Assembly (NCBI RefSeq): GCF_006094435.1
Contig: NZ_CP034783.1
Location: 3,747,001-3,811,000 of the forward strand
Source: Pseudomonas sp. MPC6
Lineage (GTDB): Bacteria; Pseudomonadota; Gammaproteobacteria; Pseudomonadales; Pseudomonadaceae
Direction: 5' to 3'
Length of the DNA: 64,000 bases
Part shown: positions 16,784 to 27,000 of the stretch, one piece after another
Layout: the number at the start of each line of letters is the position of its first letter
Numbering within the stretch: the stretch's first letter is position 1
Program-made: the position numbers and the translations under genes
The notes under the pieces: model-generated
What the model saw: only the letters and a program-made list of their open reading frames with translations
What the model was told of the DNA's origin: nothing
Databases searched by the model: none

Positions 16784-18799
16784 TCAGTGAAGGGAGCCGG
16801 TCTGCTGTTCTTTGAGCAGCAGGACCTCGTCGCATTTGGGGCAGAACTCGTGTTCGCCATCCAGGTAGCCGTGCACCGGGCAGATGGAGAACGTCGGGGT
16901 CACGGTCAGGTACGGCAGGCGGAAGCGGCCAAGGGCCTTGCGCACCAGTTGCTTGCAGGCTTCGGTAGAGGAAATCCGCTCGGCCATGTACAGGTGCAGG
17001 ACCGTGCCGCCGGTGTATTTGCATTGCAGTTCGTCCTGCAGCTCCAGGGCTTCGAAGGGGTCGTCGGTGTAGCCCACCGGCAGTTGCGACGAGTTGGTGT
17101 AGTACGGCGCCTGGGTGCTGCCGGCCTGGAGGATGTCGGGGTAGCGCTTGATGTCCTCCTTGGCGAAGCGATAGGTGGTGCCTTCCGCCGGAGTCGCTTC
17201 GAGGTTGTACATATGCCCGGTTTCCTCCTGGAAACGCAGCAAGGTGGCCCGCACATGGTCCAGCATGTTCAGGGCAAACTGGCGGCCGTACTCGGTGTGC
17301 ATGCCCTCCTCGTCACCGGTGAAATTGCGCAGCATTTCATGCATTCCGTTGAGACCGATGGTGGAGAAATGGTTGCGCAGGGTCCCCAGGTAACGCTTGG
17401 TGTAGGGGTACAGACCGGCATCCATGTGGTGCTGGATCACTTTGCGCTTGACCTCCAGGCTCTCCATCGCCAGTTCCATCAGGGTGTCCAGGCGCTGCAA
17501 CAAACCACTGACATTGCCCTTGAACACATGACCCAGGCGCGCACAGTTGATCGTTACCACACCGAGCGATCCGGTCTGTTCCGCCGAGCCGAACAGGCCG
17601 CCGCCCCGCTTGAGCAGCTCACGGACATCCAGCTGCAAGCGGCAGCACATCGAGCGCACCTGATTGGGCTGCAGGTCCGAATTGAGGAAGTTCTGGAAGT
17701 ACGGCAGGCCGTAACGGGCGGTCATCTCGAACAGCCGGTCGGCGTTTTCACTGTCCCAGGGAAAGTCATAGGTGATGTTGTAGGTCGGGATCGGAAAGGT
17801 GAACACCCGCCCTTTTGCGTCGCCGGCCTGCATCACCTCGATGTAGGCGCGGTTGAGCAGGTCCATTTCCACTTGCAGCTCGCCATAGGCAAACGGCATT
17901 TCCTCGCCGCCGATGACGGGGATCTGCTCACGCAAATCCTGCGGACAGACCCAGTCAAAGGTCAGGTTGGTGAACGGCGTCTGGGTGCCCCAGCGCGAAG
18001 GCACGTTGAGGTTGTAGATGAACTCCTGGATCGCCTGGCGCACCTCCTCAAAACTCAACTGGTCCTTGCGTACATAGGGTGCCAGGTAGGTATCGAACGA
18101 GCTGAACGCCTGGGCGCCGGCCCATTCGTTTTGCAGAGTGCCGAGGAAATTCACCATCTGCCCCAGGGCACTGCTCAAGTGCTTGGGCGGACCGGCTTCG
18201 ACCCGCCCCGGCACGCCGTTGAGGCCCTCGTGCAGCAGCACGCGCAGCGACCAGCCAGCGCAGTAACCGGCGAGCATGTCGAGGTCGTGCACATGCAGGT
18301 CCGCCTCGCGGTGGGCCTGGCCGATGGCCTCGCTGTACACCTCGTCCAGCCAGTAGTTGGCGGTGACCTTGCCCGATACGTTGAGTACCAGGCCGCCCAG
18401 GGAATAGCCTTGATTGGCGTTGGCCTGGACTCGCCAGTCGTCGCGGTCCAGGTATTCGTTCATCGAGGTCGCTACTTCGACCAGGGTCCGGCGGTCGCGG
18501 CGCAAGCGCCCGTGTTGTTCGCGGTAGACGATGTAGGCGCGCATGGCGAAGAAAAACCCGGCGTCCATCAAGACGCGCTCGACGCGATCCTGGACCTGCT
18601 CGACGTGCAGCCGGGATAACCCTTCCAGCCGGGCCAGTACCGCCTGCAGCAAGCCGTCGACTTCATCCTCGGTGTATTCCCCGGTCGCCTTGCCGGCGGC
18701 GATCAACGCCTGGCGGATCTTGTCCGCATCGAAGGCGACCAGACTGCCATCGCGTTTGTGCAAGCGGTTGAATCCTGTTGCGATCAGCGTGCTCTGCAT
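16784..18799 (-). CDS. nrdD: Anaerobic ribonucleoside-triphosphate reductase NrdD, catalytic chain
   Basis: 671 aa. It reduces ribonucleoside triphosphates to deoxy forms without oxygen. It has an N-terminal ATP-cone (about 10-105; KRDGSLVAFDADKIRQALIA), catalytic barrel segments with RSMCCRLQLD and VTINCARLGHVF, and a C-terminal zinc module Cys640, His643, Cys653, Cys656. It stops 15 residues later without the RVxGY glycyl-radical segment that normally follows the zinc site. That segment is on the separate gene at 15983-16150. An FNR box lies upstream. Confidence 0.93.
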   Translation of the reverse strand: MQSTLIATGFNRLHKRDGSLVAFDADKIRQALIAAGKATGEYTEDEVDGLLQAVLARLEGLSRLHVEQVQDRVERVLMDAGFFFAMRAYIVYREQHGRLRRDRRTLVEVATSMNEYLDRDDWRVQANANQGYSLGGLVLNVSGKVTANYWLDEVYSEAIGQAHREADLHVHDLDMLAGYCAGWSLRVLLHEGLNGVPGRVEAGPPKHLSSALGQMVNFLGTLQNEWAGAQAFSSFDTYLAPYVRKDQLSFEEVRQAIQEFIYNLNVPSRWGTQTPFTNLTFDWVCPQDLREQIPVIGGEEMPFAYGELQVEMDLLNRAYIEVMQAGDAKGRVFTFPIPTYNITYDFPWDSENADRLFEMTARYGLPYFQNFLNSDLQPNQVRSMCCRLQLDVRELLKRGGGLFGSAEQTGSLGVVTINCARLGHVFKGNVSGLLQRLDTLMELAMESLEVKRKVIQHHMDAGLYPYTKRYLGTLRNHFSTIGLNGMHEMLRNFTGDEEGMHTEYGRQFALNMLDHVRATLLRFQEETGHMYNLEATPAEGTTYRFAKEDIKRYPDILQAGSTQAPYYTNSSQLPVGYTDDPFEALELQDELQCKYTGGTVLHLYMAERISSTEACKQLVRKALGRFRLPYLTVTPTFSICPVHGYLDGEHEFCPKCDEVLLLKEQQTGSLH

Positions 18800-18886
18800 T
18801 CGGGGCTCCAGACACTACATATAGATGTTTAAACTTAAATAAACACAACATGCAGTGGAGACTACGGACTAAGGGCTGATCTGCAA

Positions 18887-18900
18887 TTGATCAACATCAA
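18887..18900. promoter_or_regulatory. ANR/DNR (FNR-type) box for nrdD
   Basis: TTGATCAACATCAA is a perfect TTGAT-N4-ATCAA match centred 94 bases before the nrdD ATG. It predicts activation of nrdD-nrdG when oxygen is low. Confidence 0.88.
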
Positions 18901-18949
18901 GAATATGGGAACAAAAACAACTGGGAAATGACCGAAATGCCAGCCACCC

Positions 18950-19051
18950 CTGTAGGAGCAAGCTTGCTCGCGATGGTCGTTAACGATTACGCGTGCTGCC
19001 TGACGAAACGCATCCAGATTCAAGTCCATCGCGAGCAAGCTTGCTCCTACA
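18950..19051. repeat. REPIN, GAGCAAGCTTGCTCGCGATGG family
   Basis: Arms TGTAGGAGCAAGCTTGCTCG and its inverted partner flank a spacer. The left half shares GCGATGGTCGTTAACGAT with the elements at 1754 and 43426, and the right spacer differs. Confidence 0.9.
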
Positions 19052-19068
19052 CAAAACCGAGGTCGGGC

Positions 19069-20061
19069 TTACCCGCCACTCATATTCATGAACCGCACGA
19101 TCTGCACCTCCCCCTCCGGGCTGAAATCATGGCGCAGGGGCTTGCCGCGCAAGGCTTTGTGGATTGCATCGATCACCGGCTGGTCATCCAGCGGATAACG
19201 CCGCAGCAATCCGCGTAAATCCAGAGCATCCTCCTGCCCCAGGCACAGCAACAGCTTCCCCTCCACAGTCATCCGCACCCGATTGCAGCTGCCACAGAAG
19301 TTGTGGCTGTTGGGTGAAATGAAGCCGATGCGGGTCTCGGGGTGGCGCTCCAGGCGCACATAACGCGCCGGCCCACCGCTGTTTTCGGTGCTGTCGAGCA
19401 AGCGATGCCGCCCGGCGATCAGCGTGCGCACTTCATCGCTGGAACAAAACGACTCGCCCCGGGAGCGCCCGACGTCGCCCAGGGGCATTTCCTCGATAAA
19501 GCTGATATCGATGCGCTGGTCGATGGCGTATTGCACCAACGCCGGGACCTCATCGAAATTGCGCCCCTTCATCACCACGCAGTTGAGTTTGACGCGCTCG
19601 AACCCCGCGCCGCGCGCCGCTTCGATGCCGCCCAGCACCTGGTCGAGATCGCCGTTGCGGGTGATCGCCCGAAACTTCTGCCCGTCCAGGCTATCGAGGC
19701 TGATGTTCATCCGTTTGACCCCGGCCTCCACCAATGGCCCGGCCAGCCGCCCCAGTTGCGAGCCGTTGCTGGTCATCACCAGTTCGCGCAAACCGGGCAA
19801 GGCGGCGATGTTGCGGCACAATCCGACAATGCCCGGGCGAATCAGCGGCTCACCGCCGGTGAGGCGGATCTTGCGAACGCCCAGGCCGACGAACAGCGTC
19901 GCCAGGCGCTGCAATTCCTCCAGGGTGAGCACCTGCTGACGCGGCAGGAAGGTCATGTTTTTCGCCATGCAATACACACAGCGAAAATCACACCGGTCCG
20001 TCACCGACATCCGCAGATAATCGATCTGGCGCCCAAAACCATCCTGCATCACAGCGTTCAT
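19069..20061 (-). CDS. moaA: GTP 3',8-cyclase MoaA (molybdenum cofactor)
   Basis: 330 aa. A radical-SAM enzyme that starts molybdopterin synthesis from GTP. The N-terminal cluster is CDFRCVYC and the C-terminal cluster is CGSCNR followed by a third Cys (LLLCLGQ). It ends in Gly-Gly as required. Start ATG 20061 is preferred (GGGAG 7 bases upstream) over an in-frame ATG at 20088. It is last in narK1K2GHJI-PPIase-moaA, serving the molybdoenzyme made upstream. Confidence 0.94.
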   Translation of the reverse strand: MNAVMQDGFGRQIDYLRMSVTDRCDFRCVYCMAKNMTFLPRQQVLTLEELQRLATLFVGLGVRKIRLTGGEPLIRPGIVGLCRNIAALPGLRELVMTSNGSQLGRLAGPLVEAGVKRMNISLDSLDGQKFRAITRNGDLDQVLGGIEAARGAGFERVKLNCVVMKGRNFDEVPALVQYAIDQRIDISFIEEMPLGDVGRSRGESFCSSDEVRTLIAGRHRLLDSTENSGGPARYVRLERHPETRIGFISPNSHNFCGSCNRVRMTVEGKLLLCLGQEDALDLRGLLRRYPLDDQPVIDAIHKALRGKPLRHDFSPEGEVQIVRFMNMSGG

Positions 20062-20084
20062 CACATCTCCCGATTGGCCCGATT

Positions 20085-21044
20085 TCACTGCACCAGCGGT
20101 GAGTCGGCGCCCTGCAAGTGGATGCCACGAATGTCCGCCGCACCGATCAGGGTTTGCAGGTACTGCACCAGGGCTTTTTGCCAGACGCCTTGCTGCAGCT
20201 GCGTGCGAATCGCAGTCGACACCACTTCATAAGGCAACGGCTTGCCTTCGATGCGCTGATCGACACTGATCACATGCCAGCCATAGCGACTTTCCAGCGG
20301 TTTGCCGGCCAGACCCGGAGCCAGGGTAAACAGCTGGCGCTCCAGTTCGGGCACGGTCTGGCCCTTGCTGATCTGGCCCAGGGAACCGCCTTGGGCCTTC
20401 GACGGGCAGGCCGAATATTTCACGGCCAGCTCGGCAAAACTGCCGGGCAACTCTGCCAGGCGCTCCAGCAGGATTTGCGCCTGGACCTGCGCCAGGGAGC
20501 GCGCCTCGGCATCGTCCGGCGCGCACTCGAGCAGGATGTGCCGCACTGCCAGCAACGGCGCGCTGTGGAAGCGTCCGCGATTGTTTTCGTAGTAACGCAG
20601 ACTCGACTCCTCGTCGCACTGCGGCACTTTCACCTCACGTTCGAGCAGCAAGCGTGTGGCCGCCTCTTCTTCGTTCTCACCGGCGCCGATCTCCAGCGAC
20701 ACGCCGAGCTCGGTGATGCGCTGCTGCAACAACTCGCGGATCACCAGCGCCCTGGCAGCCAGATAGACCGCCTCCTCGCGGCTTTCGGCCGGGTGATACT
20801 GCAGCTCCTGGGCCATCGCCTCGGGGGTGATCGACACCTCGTTGACGCTGATGATCGGCCACTCCTGCTCACTGCTGGCGATCAACTGCGCCGGGGCGTC
20901 ATCGGCCCCTGCGGGTTCAACCGGCAGCGCTTCAAACTGCGCCTGCGCCACCGGCGCGATGTCGAGGACGTCCTCGGCTTTTTTGGAAGAACCGCAGCCA
21001 CCGCTGCCCCCGTTACCGCCACCACATCCACATCCACCTGACAT
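20085..21044 (-). CDS. Parvulin-type peptidyl-prolyl isomerase of the nar operon
   Basis: 319 aa. The parvulin domain is in the C-terminal half ([53 protein letters not shown]). The N-terminus is an unusual Gly/Cys stretch (residues 1-20, Cys5, Cys7, Cys17) with no signal peptide, so it acts in the cytoplasm. P. aeruginosa has a PpiC-type gene at the same place in its nar operon. It probably folds or matures NarGH. It begins 10 bases after narI. Confidence 0.88.
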   Translation of the reverse strand: MSGGCGCGGGNGGSGGCGSSKKAEDVLDIAPVAQAQFEALPVEPAGADDAPAQLIASSEQEWPIISVNEVSITPEAMAQELQYHPAESREEAVYLAARALVIRELLQQRITELGVSLEIGAGENEEEAATRLLLEREVKVPQCDEESSLRYYENNRGRFHSAPLLAVRHILLECAPDDAEARSLAQVQAQILLERLAELPGSFAELAVKYSACPSKAQGGSLGQISKGQTVPELERQLFTLAPGLAGKPLESRYGWHVISVDQRIEGKPLPYEVVSTAIRTQLQQGVWQKALVQYLQTLIGAADIRGIHLQGADSPLVQ

Positions 21045-21054
21045 GATTCTCTCC

Positions 21055-21735
21055 TCAGTACTTCTGACGAACGATTTGATAACGACGCCCCAGGTACCAG
21101 ATCGGCGCGCTGATCATGTGTACGAGACGGGTGAAGGGGAACAGCACGAACAGGGTCAAGCCGAGGAACACATGCAACTTGTAGATCAGCCCGACCGGCG
21201 CAATGGCTGCCGCTGCTTCCACCGGACGCAACAGCACGGTGTTCTGCGCCCAATCGGCGAGCATCACCATGACCGAGCCGTCCATGTGCCCGGTAGATGC
21301 GACGATGGTCAGCAGACCGAGCAGCAACTGCGCCAGCAGCACCAGCAGAATCAGGATGTCCGAAGGGCTGGAGGTGGCACGGACCCGAGGGTCGCTGAGC
21401 CGCCGGTTGACCAGCATCAGCAGGCCGATCAGGCACAACAGCCCGAAAAAGCCGCCGGAGACCATCGCCAGCAACTGCTTGTTCTCAGTGCTGATCACGT
21501 GGTGATAAATCGACGCCGGGGTCAGCAGGCCGACGAAATGCCCCGCCAGCACGAACAACACACCGATGTGGAAGAAGTTGCTCGCCACGCGCATGCCGCG
21601 TTGGTTGAGCATCTGGCTCGAGCCGGCCTTCCAGGTGTACTGCGACAGATCGAAGCGCGCCCAGCTGCCAATCAGGCAAATCGCCAGGGCGACATAGGGA
21701 TAGACCCCGAACAACAACAGGTTCCATTTAGACAT
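21055..21735 (-). CDS. narI: Respiratory nitrate reductase gamma subunit NarI
   Basis: 226-aa inner-membrane diheme cytochrome b that oxidises quinol and passes electrons to NarH. It has five hydrophobic segments, with heme-ligand candidates in FFHIGVLFVLAGHFVG and in KLHVFLGLTLFVLFPFTRLVH. The start ATG (MSKWNLLLFG) overlaps the end of narJ by 8 bases. Confidence 0.95.
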   Translation of the reverse strand: MSKWNLLLFGVYPYVALAICLIGSWARFDLSQYTWKAGSSQMLNQRGMRVASNFFHIGVLFVLAGHFVGLLTPASIYHHVISTENKQLLAMVSGGFFGLLCLIGLLMLVNRRLSDPRVRATSSPSDILILLVLLAQLLLGLLTIVASTGHMDGSVMVMLADWAQNTVLLRPVEAAAAIAPVGLIYKLHVFLGLTLFVLFPFTRLVHMISAPIWYLGRRYQIVRQKY

Positions 21736-22483
21736 TGCCCACCTCCTTGGCCGGCACGGCGGCCAACCCTTCATGCTGAAAATCCACCCAGTGCAACGGC
21801 ACTGCGCTTTCCTCACGGACCTTGCCCGGTGCGCTCGGCAGTCCACTGCAACGGTCCTGCTGTTCGGCCTGGAGAAAGTCCACCGCCTCCTCTTCCCAGA
21901 TCTTGTCGAGGGCTTCGAGGGAGTCGTCGCGCGGTTCCGCCGCGACCTGCGCCCGCAAGTCGGCGACCGCCTGATGCGGTTCGGCCCCGGCAATTTGCAG
22001 CAGCGCTCGAAAGCAACTGGCGTAGGCGCTTTCACGCTCTTCCAGACGTGCGGCGAGCAAGGCCAGCAAGTGCGAAACATCCGCCAGGCCCTCGCGGGCC
22101 TCGATGTCTTCGCGGGTGGAGAGGAATTCCAGGTACAGCGGGATGTAATCGGGCAGCTCCTTGACGCCGATGGCAAAACCGGCTTCTTCGTATTGCGCCA
22201 TCATGTCGACCATCGCCTGGCCACGGTCGCGGGACTCACCGTGCACATGCTCGAATAACAGCAGCGACAACGAGCGCCCCCGACCGAACAGGGCACCGTA
22301 GTACTCCTGCCCGTCCATCAGGTCATTGCCGCAGATCAGCTCGAGCAATTCGAACAAGGCGCCGCGCTGTTTCGGGCTGATTTCCCTGGACTGGATGATG
22401 GCCTGCTCCAGTTCGTCGCGACCGCCAATCAGCGTCTCGGTCGGGTAATCGAGCAGCAGCGAAATCACTTTGAGAATTTGCAT
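21728..22483 (-). CDS. narJ: Nitrate reductase assembly chaperone NarJ
   Basis: 251 aa, MQILKVISLLLDYPTETL.... A cytoplasmic chaperone of the TorD/NarJ family that holds apo-NarGH during molybdenum-cofactor insertion. The helical bundle carries YIPLYLEFLS. Start 22483 has GGGAGG at good spacing. A second ATG at 22489 overlaps the narH stop as ATGA and is also possible. Confidence 0.93.
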   Translation of the reverse strand: MQILKVISLLLDYPTETLIGGRDELEQAIIQSREISPKQRGALFELLELICGNDLMDGQEYYGALFGRGRSLSLLLFEHVHGESRDRGQAMVDMMAQYEEAGFAIGVKELPDYIPLYLEFLSTREDIEAREGLADVSHLLALLAARLEERESAYASCFRALLQIAGAEPHQAVADLRAQVAAEPRDDSLEALDKIWEEEAVDFLQAEQQDRCSGLPSAPGKVREESAVPLHWVDFQHEGLAAVPAKEVGNV

Positions 22484-22485
22484 GC

Positions 22486-24024
22486 TCATTCCTCCCACAA
22501 CTGCACGGTTTTCAGGATGTCGCGGCGGTTGGCCTTCTTGGCGCCGAACATGTTGGTGTCGGAGCTACCACTACAGCCGCTGCCGAAACTGAAGCCGCAA
22601 CCGGAACGCTCGGCGAAGGCATCGCTCATGGCGTCTTCACGGTGGGCACTCGGTACAACAAAGCGGTCTTCGTAGTTGGCGATTGCCAGGTAGCGATACA
22701 TCTCCTCGACCTGGGCCACGCTCAGGCCGACATCCGCCAGCACCTGCAGGTCCTGCACGCCGTCGACTTGCTCGGAACGTTTGTAGGCGCGCATCGCCAG
22801 CAAGCGTTTCAGTGCACGCTTGACCGGTTTTTCATCGCCAGCGGTCAGCAGGTTGGCCAGGTACTTCAAGGGAATGCGCAGGCTGTCGACGTCCGGGATC
22901 ACCCCGTTCATACCGACGGTGCCGGCAGTGGCAGCGTTCTGGATCGGCGACAGCGGCGGTACGTACCAAACCATCGGCAAGGTGCGATATTCCGGGTGCA
23001 GCGGCAGTGCGAGTTTCCAGTCCACGGCCATTTTGTAGACCGGCGAACGCTGGGCTGAATCGATCACCGACTGCGGCACGCCATCGGCCAAGGCCTGACG
23101 AATCACCGCCGGGTCATTCGGATCGAGGAAGATCTCCAGTTGTTTCTCGTACAGGTCCTGCTCATTGGCGGTGCTCGCCACTTCGCTGATGCGGTCGGCG
23201 TCATACAGCAGCACACCGAGGTAGCGGATACGCCCGACACAGGTTTCCGCGCAAACGGTCGGCATCCCGGCTTCGATACGCGGGTAGCAGAAGATGCATT
23301 TCTCGGACTTGCCGCTCTTCCAGTTGAAATAGATCTTCTTGTACGGGCAGCCGCTGATGCACATCCGCCAGCCACGGCATTTTTCCTGGTCAATCAGAAC
23401 GATGCCATCTTCTTCACGCTTGTAGATCGCCCCGCTCGGGCAGGCCGCGGCGCACGTCGGGTTGAGGCAGTGCTCGCACAGGCGCGGCAAATACATCATG
23501 AAGGTGTTTTCGTACTCGCCGTAAATGTCCGCCTGGATCTTGTCGAAGTTCTTGTCCTTGCGGCGCTTGGCGAATTCGGTGCCGAGGATTTCCTCCCAGT
23601 TCGGGCCCCACTCGATTTTTTCCATGCGCTTGCCGGAGATCAGCGAACGCGGACGCGCGGTAGGTTGATGCTCGCCCAGTGGTGCGGTGTGCAGGTGCTG
23701 GTAATCGAAGTCGAACGGTTCGTAGTAATCGTCGAGGCTCGGCAGGTCCGGGTTGGCGAAAATGTTCGCCAACACGCGGAATTTACCGCCGATGCGCGGG
23801 TTGATCGTGCCGTTGGCATTGCGGATCCAGCCGCCCTTCCACTTGTCCTGGTTTTCCCATTCTTTCGGGTAGCCGATCCCGGGTTTCGATTCGACGTTGT
23901 TGAACCAGGCGTATTCCATGCCTTCGCGACTGGTCCAGACGTTTTTGCAGGTGATGGAACAGGTGTGGCAACCGATGCACTTGTCCAGGTTCAGAACCAT
24001 CCCGATTTGTGAGCGAATCTTCAT
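22486..24024 (-). CDS. narH: Respiratory nitrate reductase beta subunit NarH
   Basis: 512-aa electron-transfer subunit. Four cysteine clusters are visible: CIGCHTCSITCK, CEHCLNPTCAAAC, CRGWRMCISGCP and CIFCYP...CAETC. The Trp in CRGWRMC replaces a Cys and defines the 3Fe-4S cluster, as in E. coli NarH. The start is MKIRSQIGMV, 1 base after the narG stop, with GAGGAGAA inside the narG end. Confidence 0.97.
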   Translation of the reverse strand: MKIRSQIGMVLNLDKCIGCHTCSITCKNVWTSREGMEYAWFNNVESKPGIGYPKEWENQDKWKGGWIRNANGTINPRIGGKFRVLANIFANPDLPSLDDYYEPFDFDYQHLHTAPLGEHQPTARPRSLISGKRMEKIEWGPNWEEILGTEFAKRRKDKNFDKIQADIYGEYENTFMMYLPRLCEHCLNPTCAAACPSGAIYKREEDGIVLIDQEKCRGWRMCISGCPYKKIYFNWKSGKSEKCIFCYPRIEAGMPTVCAETCVGRIRYLGVLLYDADRISEVASTANEQDLYEKQLEIFLDPNDPAVIRQALADGVPQSVIDSAQRSPVYKMAVDWKLALPLHPEYRTLPMVWYVPPLSPIQNAATAGTVGMNGVIPDVDSLRIPLKYLANLLTAGDEKPVKRALKRLLAMRAYKRSEQVDGVQDLQVLADVGLSVAQVEEMYRYLAIANYEDRFVVPSAHREDAMSDAFAERSGCGFSFGSGCSGSSDTNMFGAKKANRRDILKTVQLWEE

Positions 24025-24025
24025 C

Positions 24026-27000
24026 TCAGTTCTCCTCGATATCGGTCGGCAGTGGACGCGGCAGGTCATCGCCACTTGAACCATCGAGCCAGTCGACTTT
24101 GGACATTTTGCGCACCACGACGAATTCATCGCGGTTGCAACCGACCGTGCCGTAATAGTTGAAACCGTAGGCTTGCTGCGCATAGCCGCCGATCATGTGG
24201 GTCGGTTTGAGCACTACCCGGGTGACCGAGTTGTGGTGGCCGCCACGGGTCTTGGTGGTTTCCGAACCTGGCACGTTCACGATCCGTTCCTGGGCGTGGT
24301 ACATCATCACCATGCCGTCCTTGACCCGCTGGCTGACCACCGCTCGCGCTGTCAGTGCGCCGTTGATGTTGAAGCACTCGATCCAGTCGTTGTCCTCGAT
24401 GCCGGCGCTTTTCGCGTCGTTCTCCGAGAGCCAGACAATCGGCCCGCCGCGGCTGAGGGTCAGCATCAGCAAGTTGTCGCTGTAGGTGCTGTGGATGCCC
24501 CACTTCTGGTGCGGAGTGATCCAGTTCAGGACGATTTCCTTGTGGCCGTTGCTGCGCTTGCCTTTCACCCCTTCGATGGTGCGGGTGTTGACCGGCGGCC
24601 GATAACTCATCAGTTGCTCGCCGAACGCCTGCATCCACGGGTGATCCTGGTAGAACTGCTGGCGACCGGTGATGGTGCGCCATGGGATCCCTTCGTGAAC
24701 GTTGGTGTAGCCGGCGTTGTAGCTGACGTGATCGTCTTCGAGACCCGACCAGGTCGGGCTGGAAATGATCTTGCGCGGCTGTGCCTGAATGTCGCGGAAA
24801 CGGATGGCCTCGTGGGCCTTGGACAGCGCCAGGTGGCTATGGTCGATACCGGTGAATTCCGACAGCGCGGCCCAGGCCTTGACGGCCACCTGGCCGTTGG
24901 TTTCCGGTGCCAGGGACAGAATCACTTCAGCGGCGTCGATCGCCGTGTCGATTTTCGGCCGACCCTGGCTGATACCGGCATCGCCTTCCTTGTGATTGAG
25001 CTCACCGAGGAATTTCACTTCGTCTTCGGTGTTCCAGTTGATGCCTTTGCCGCCGTTGCCGTGTTTCTCCAGCAATGGCCCGAGGGACGAGAACTGCTTG
25101 TAGATGTTCGGGTAGTCACGCTCCACCACGTGCAGGTTCGGTGCGTTCTTGCCCGGCACGGGTGCCACGCCGGCGCTTTTCCAGTCGGTGCCGCCAAAGG
25201 GTTGGGCCAGTTCGCCGACGCTATCGTGCATCAGCGGGATGGTCACCAGGTCCTTCTCAACGCCCAAGTGCCCGACCGCCATGCTGGAAAACGCCTTGGC
25301 GATGCCTTTGTAGATTTCCCAGTCGGAACGCGATTCCCACGCCGGGTCGATGGCGGCCGACAACGGGTGAATGAACGGGTGCATGTCCGAGGTGTTCATG
25401 TCGTCTTTTTCGTACCAGGTTGCGGTCGGCAACACGATGTCGGAATAGACGCAGGTCGAGGACATGCGGAAGTCCAGCGTAGTGACCAGGTCGAGCTTGC
25501 CGATCGCGCCCTCGTCCACCCATTCGGCTTCTTCGGGTTTGCAGTCGCCGACCTGGCCGATGTCTTCGTTCATCACGCCGTTCTTGGTGCCCAGCAGGTA
25601 CTTGAGCATGTACTCGTGGCCCTTGCCCGAGGAGCCCAGCAGGTTGGAACGCCAGATGAACATGTTGCGCGGGAAGTTGACCGGGCTGTCCGGCTGTTCG
25701 CAGGAGAAACGCAGCGAACCGTCCTGCAACGACTTGACCACGTAGTCTTTCGGGTCCATGCCGGCGGCAGCGGCGTCGCGGCAGATGTGCAAAGGGTTAG
25801 TGTTGAGTTGCGGTGCGCTGGGCAACCAGCCGGCACGTTCAGCGCGGATGTTGTAGTCCAGCGCATGCTCGGGGAATTGCGATTTGTCGGCCAATGGCGA
25901 GAGCACGTCGTGCATGCTCATTTTCTCGTGGCGCCACTGCGAACTGTGGGCGTAGAAGAAGCTGGTGCCGTTCATTTGGCGAGGCGGACGGTTCCAGTCC
26001 AGGCCGAACGCCAGGGGCAGCCAGCCGCATTGCGGACGGAGTTTTTCCTGGCCAACGTAGTGCGCCCAACCGCCACCGGTCTGGCCGACACAGCCGCAGA
26101 GCATGAGCATGTTGATCAGCCCGCGGTAGTTCATGTCCATGTGGTACCAGTGGTTCATCGCCGCGCCGACGATAATCATCGAGCGGCCCTTGGTCTTGTC
26201 GGCGTTGTCGGCGAACTCACGGGCAATCTGGATGGCTTTCTCGCGGCTGACGCCGGTGATCTGTTCCTGCCACGCCGGGGTGCCGGGCACCGAGGCGTCG
26301 TTGTAATCCTTGGCGACGTTTTCGCCGCCGAGGCCGCGATCGATCGCCAGGTTGGCGGCCGACAGGTCGAACACGGTGGCGACTTTGGCCACGCTGCCGT
26401 CCGCCAGCACCACGTTATGCACCGGCACGCGGCGGTATTGCACGGCATCGCCGGCCACGTGCTGGAAGTGCTCGTGGGACTCGCCGGCAAAATACGGAAA
26501 CGCCACTTCAGCCACGTCATCGCCGATCAGGCTCAGCTTCAGATCGATCTCACGGCCTTCGCCGCCTTCACGGGGCAGGATGTTCCACTTGCCCTTCTCG
26601 CCCCAGCGATAACCGATGGAACCCTGAGGGGACACCAGTTCGCCGCTGACGTCGAGGGCGATGGTTTTCCATTCCGGGTTGTTTTCCTGGCCGAGGTTGT
26701 CGGTCAGGTCACTGGCGCGCAGAAAACGGTCCGGCTGGTAACCGGCGCCCGGTGCCTTGTCGACCATTTGCTTGAGCAGCACCAGCACCGGCAAATCGGT
26801 GAAGCGCTTGGCGTAGTCGGTGAAATAGGCGCTCGGCTTGTCCAGGTGGAATTCTTTGAAGATCACATGGTTGAAGGCCTGTGCCAGCGCCGCATCGGTG
26901 CCCTGCTTCGGGTTCAGCCACAAGTCGGTGAGCTTGGCGACTTCCGAGTAATCCGGAGTAATGGCAACGGTCTTGGTACCCTTGTAGCGGACTTCGGTAA

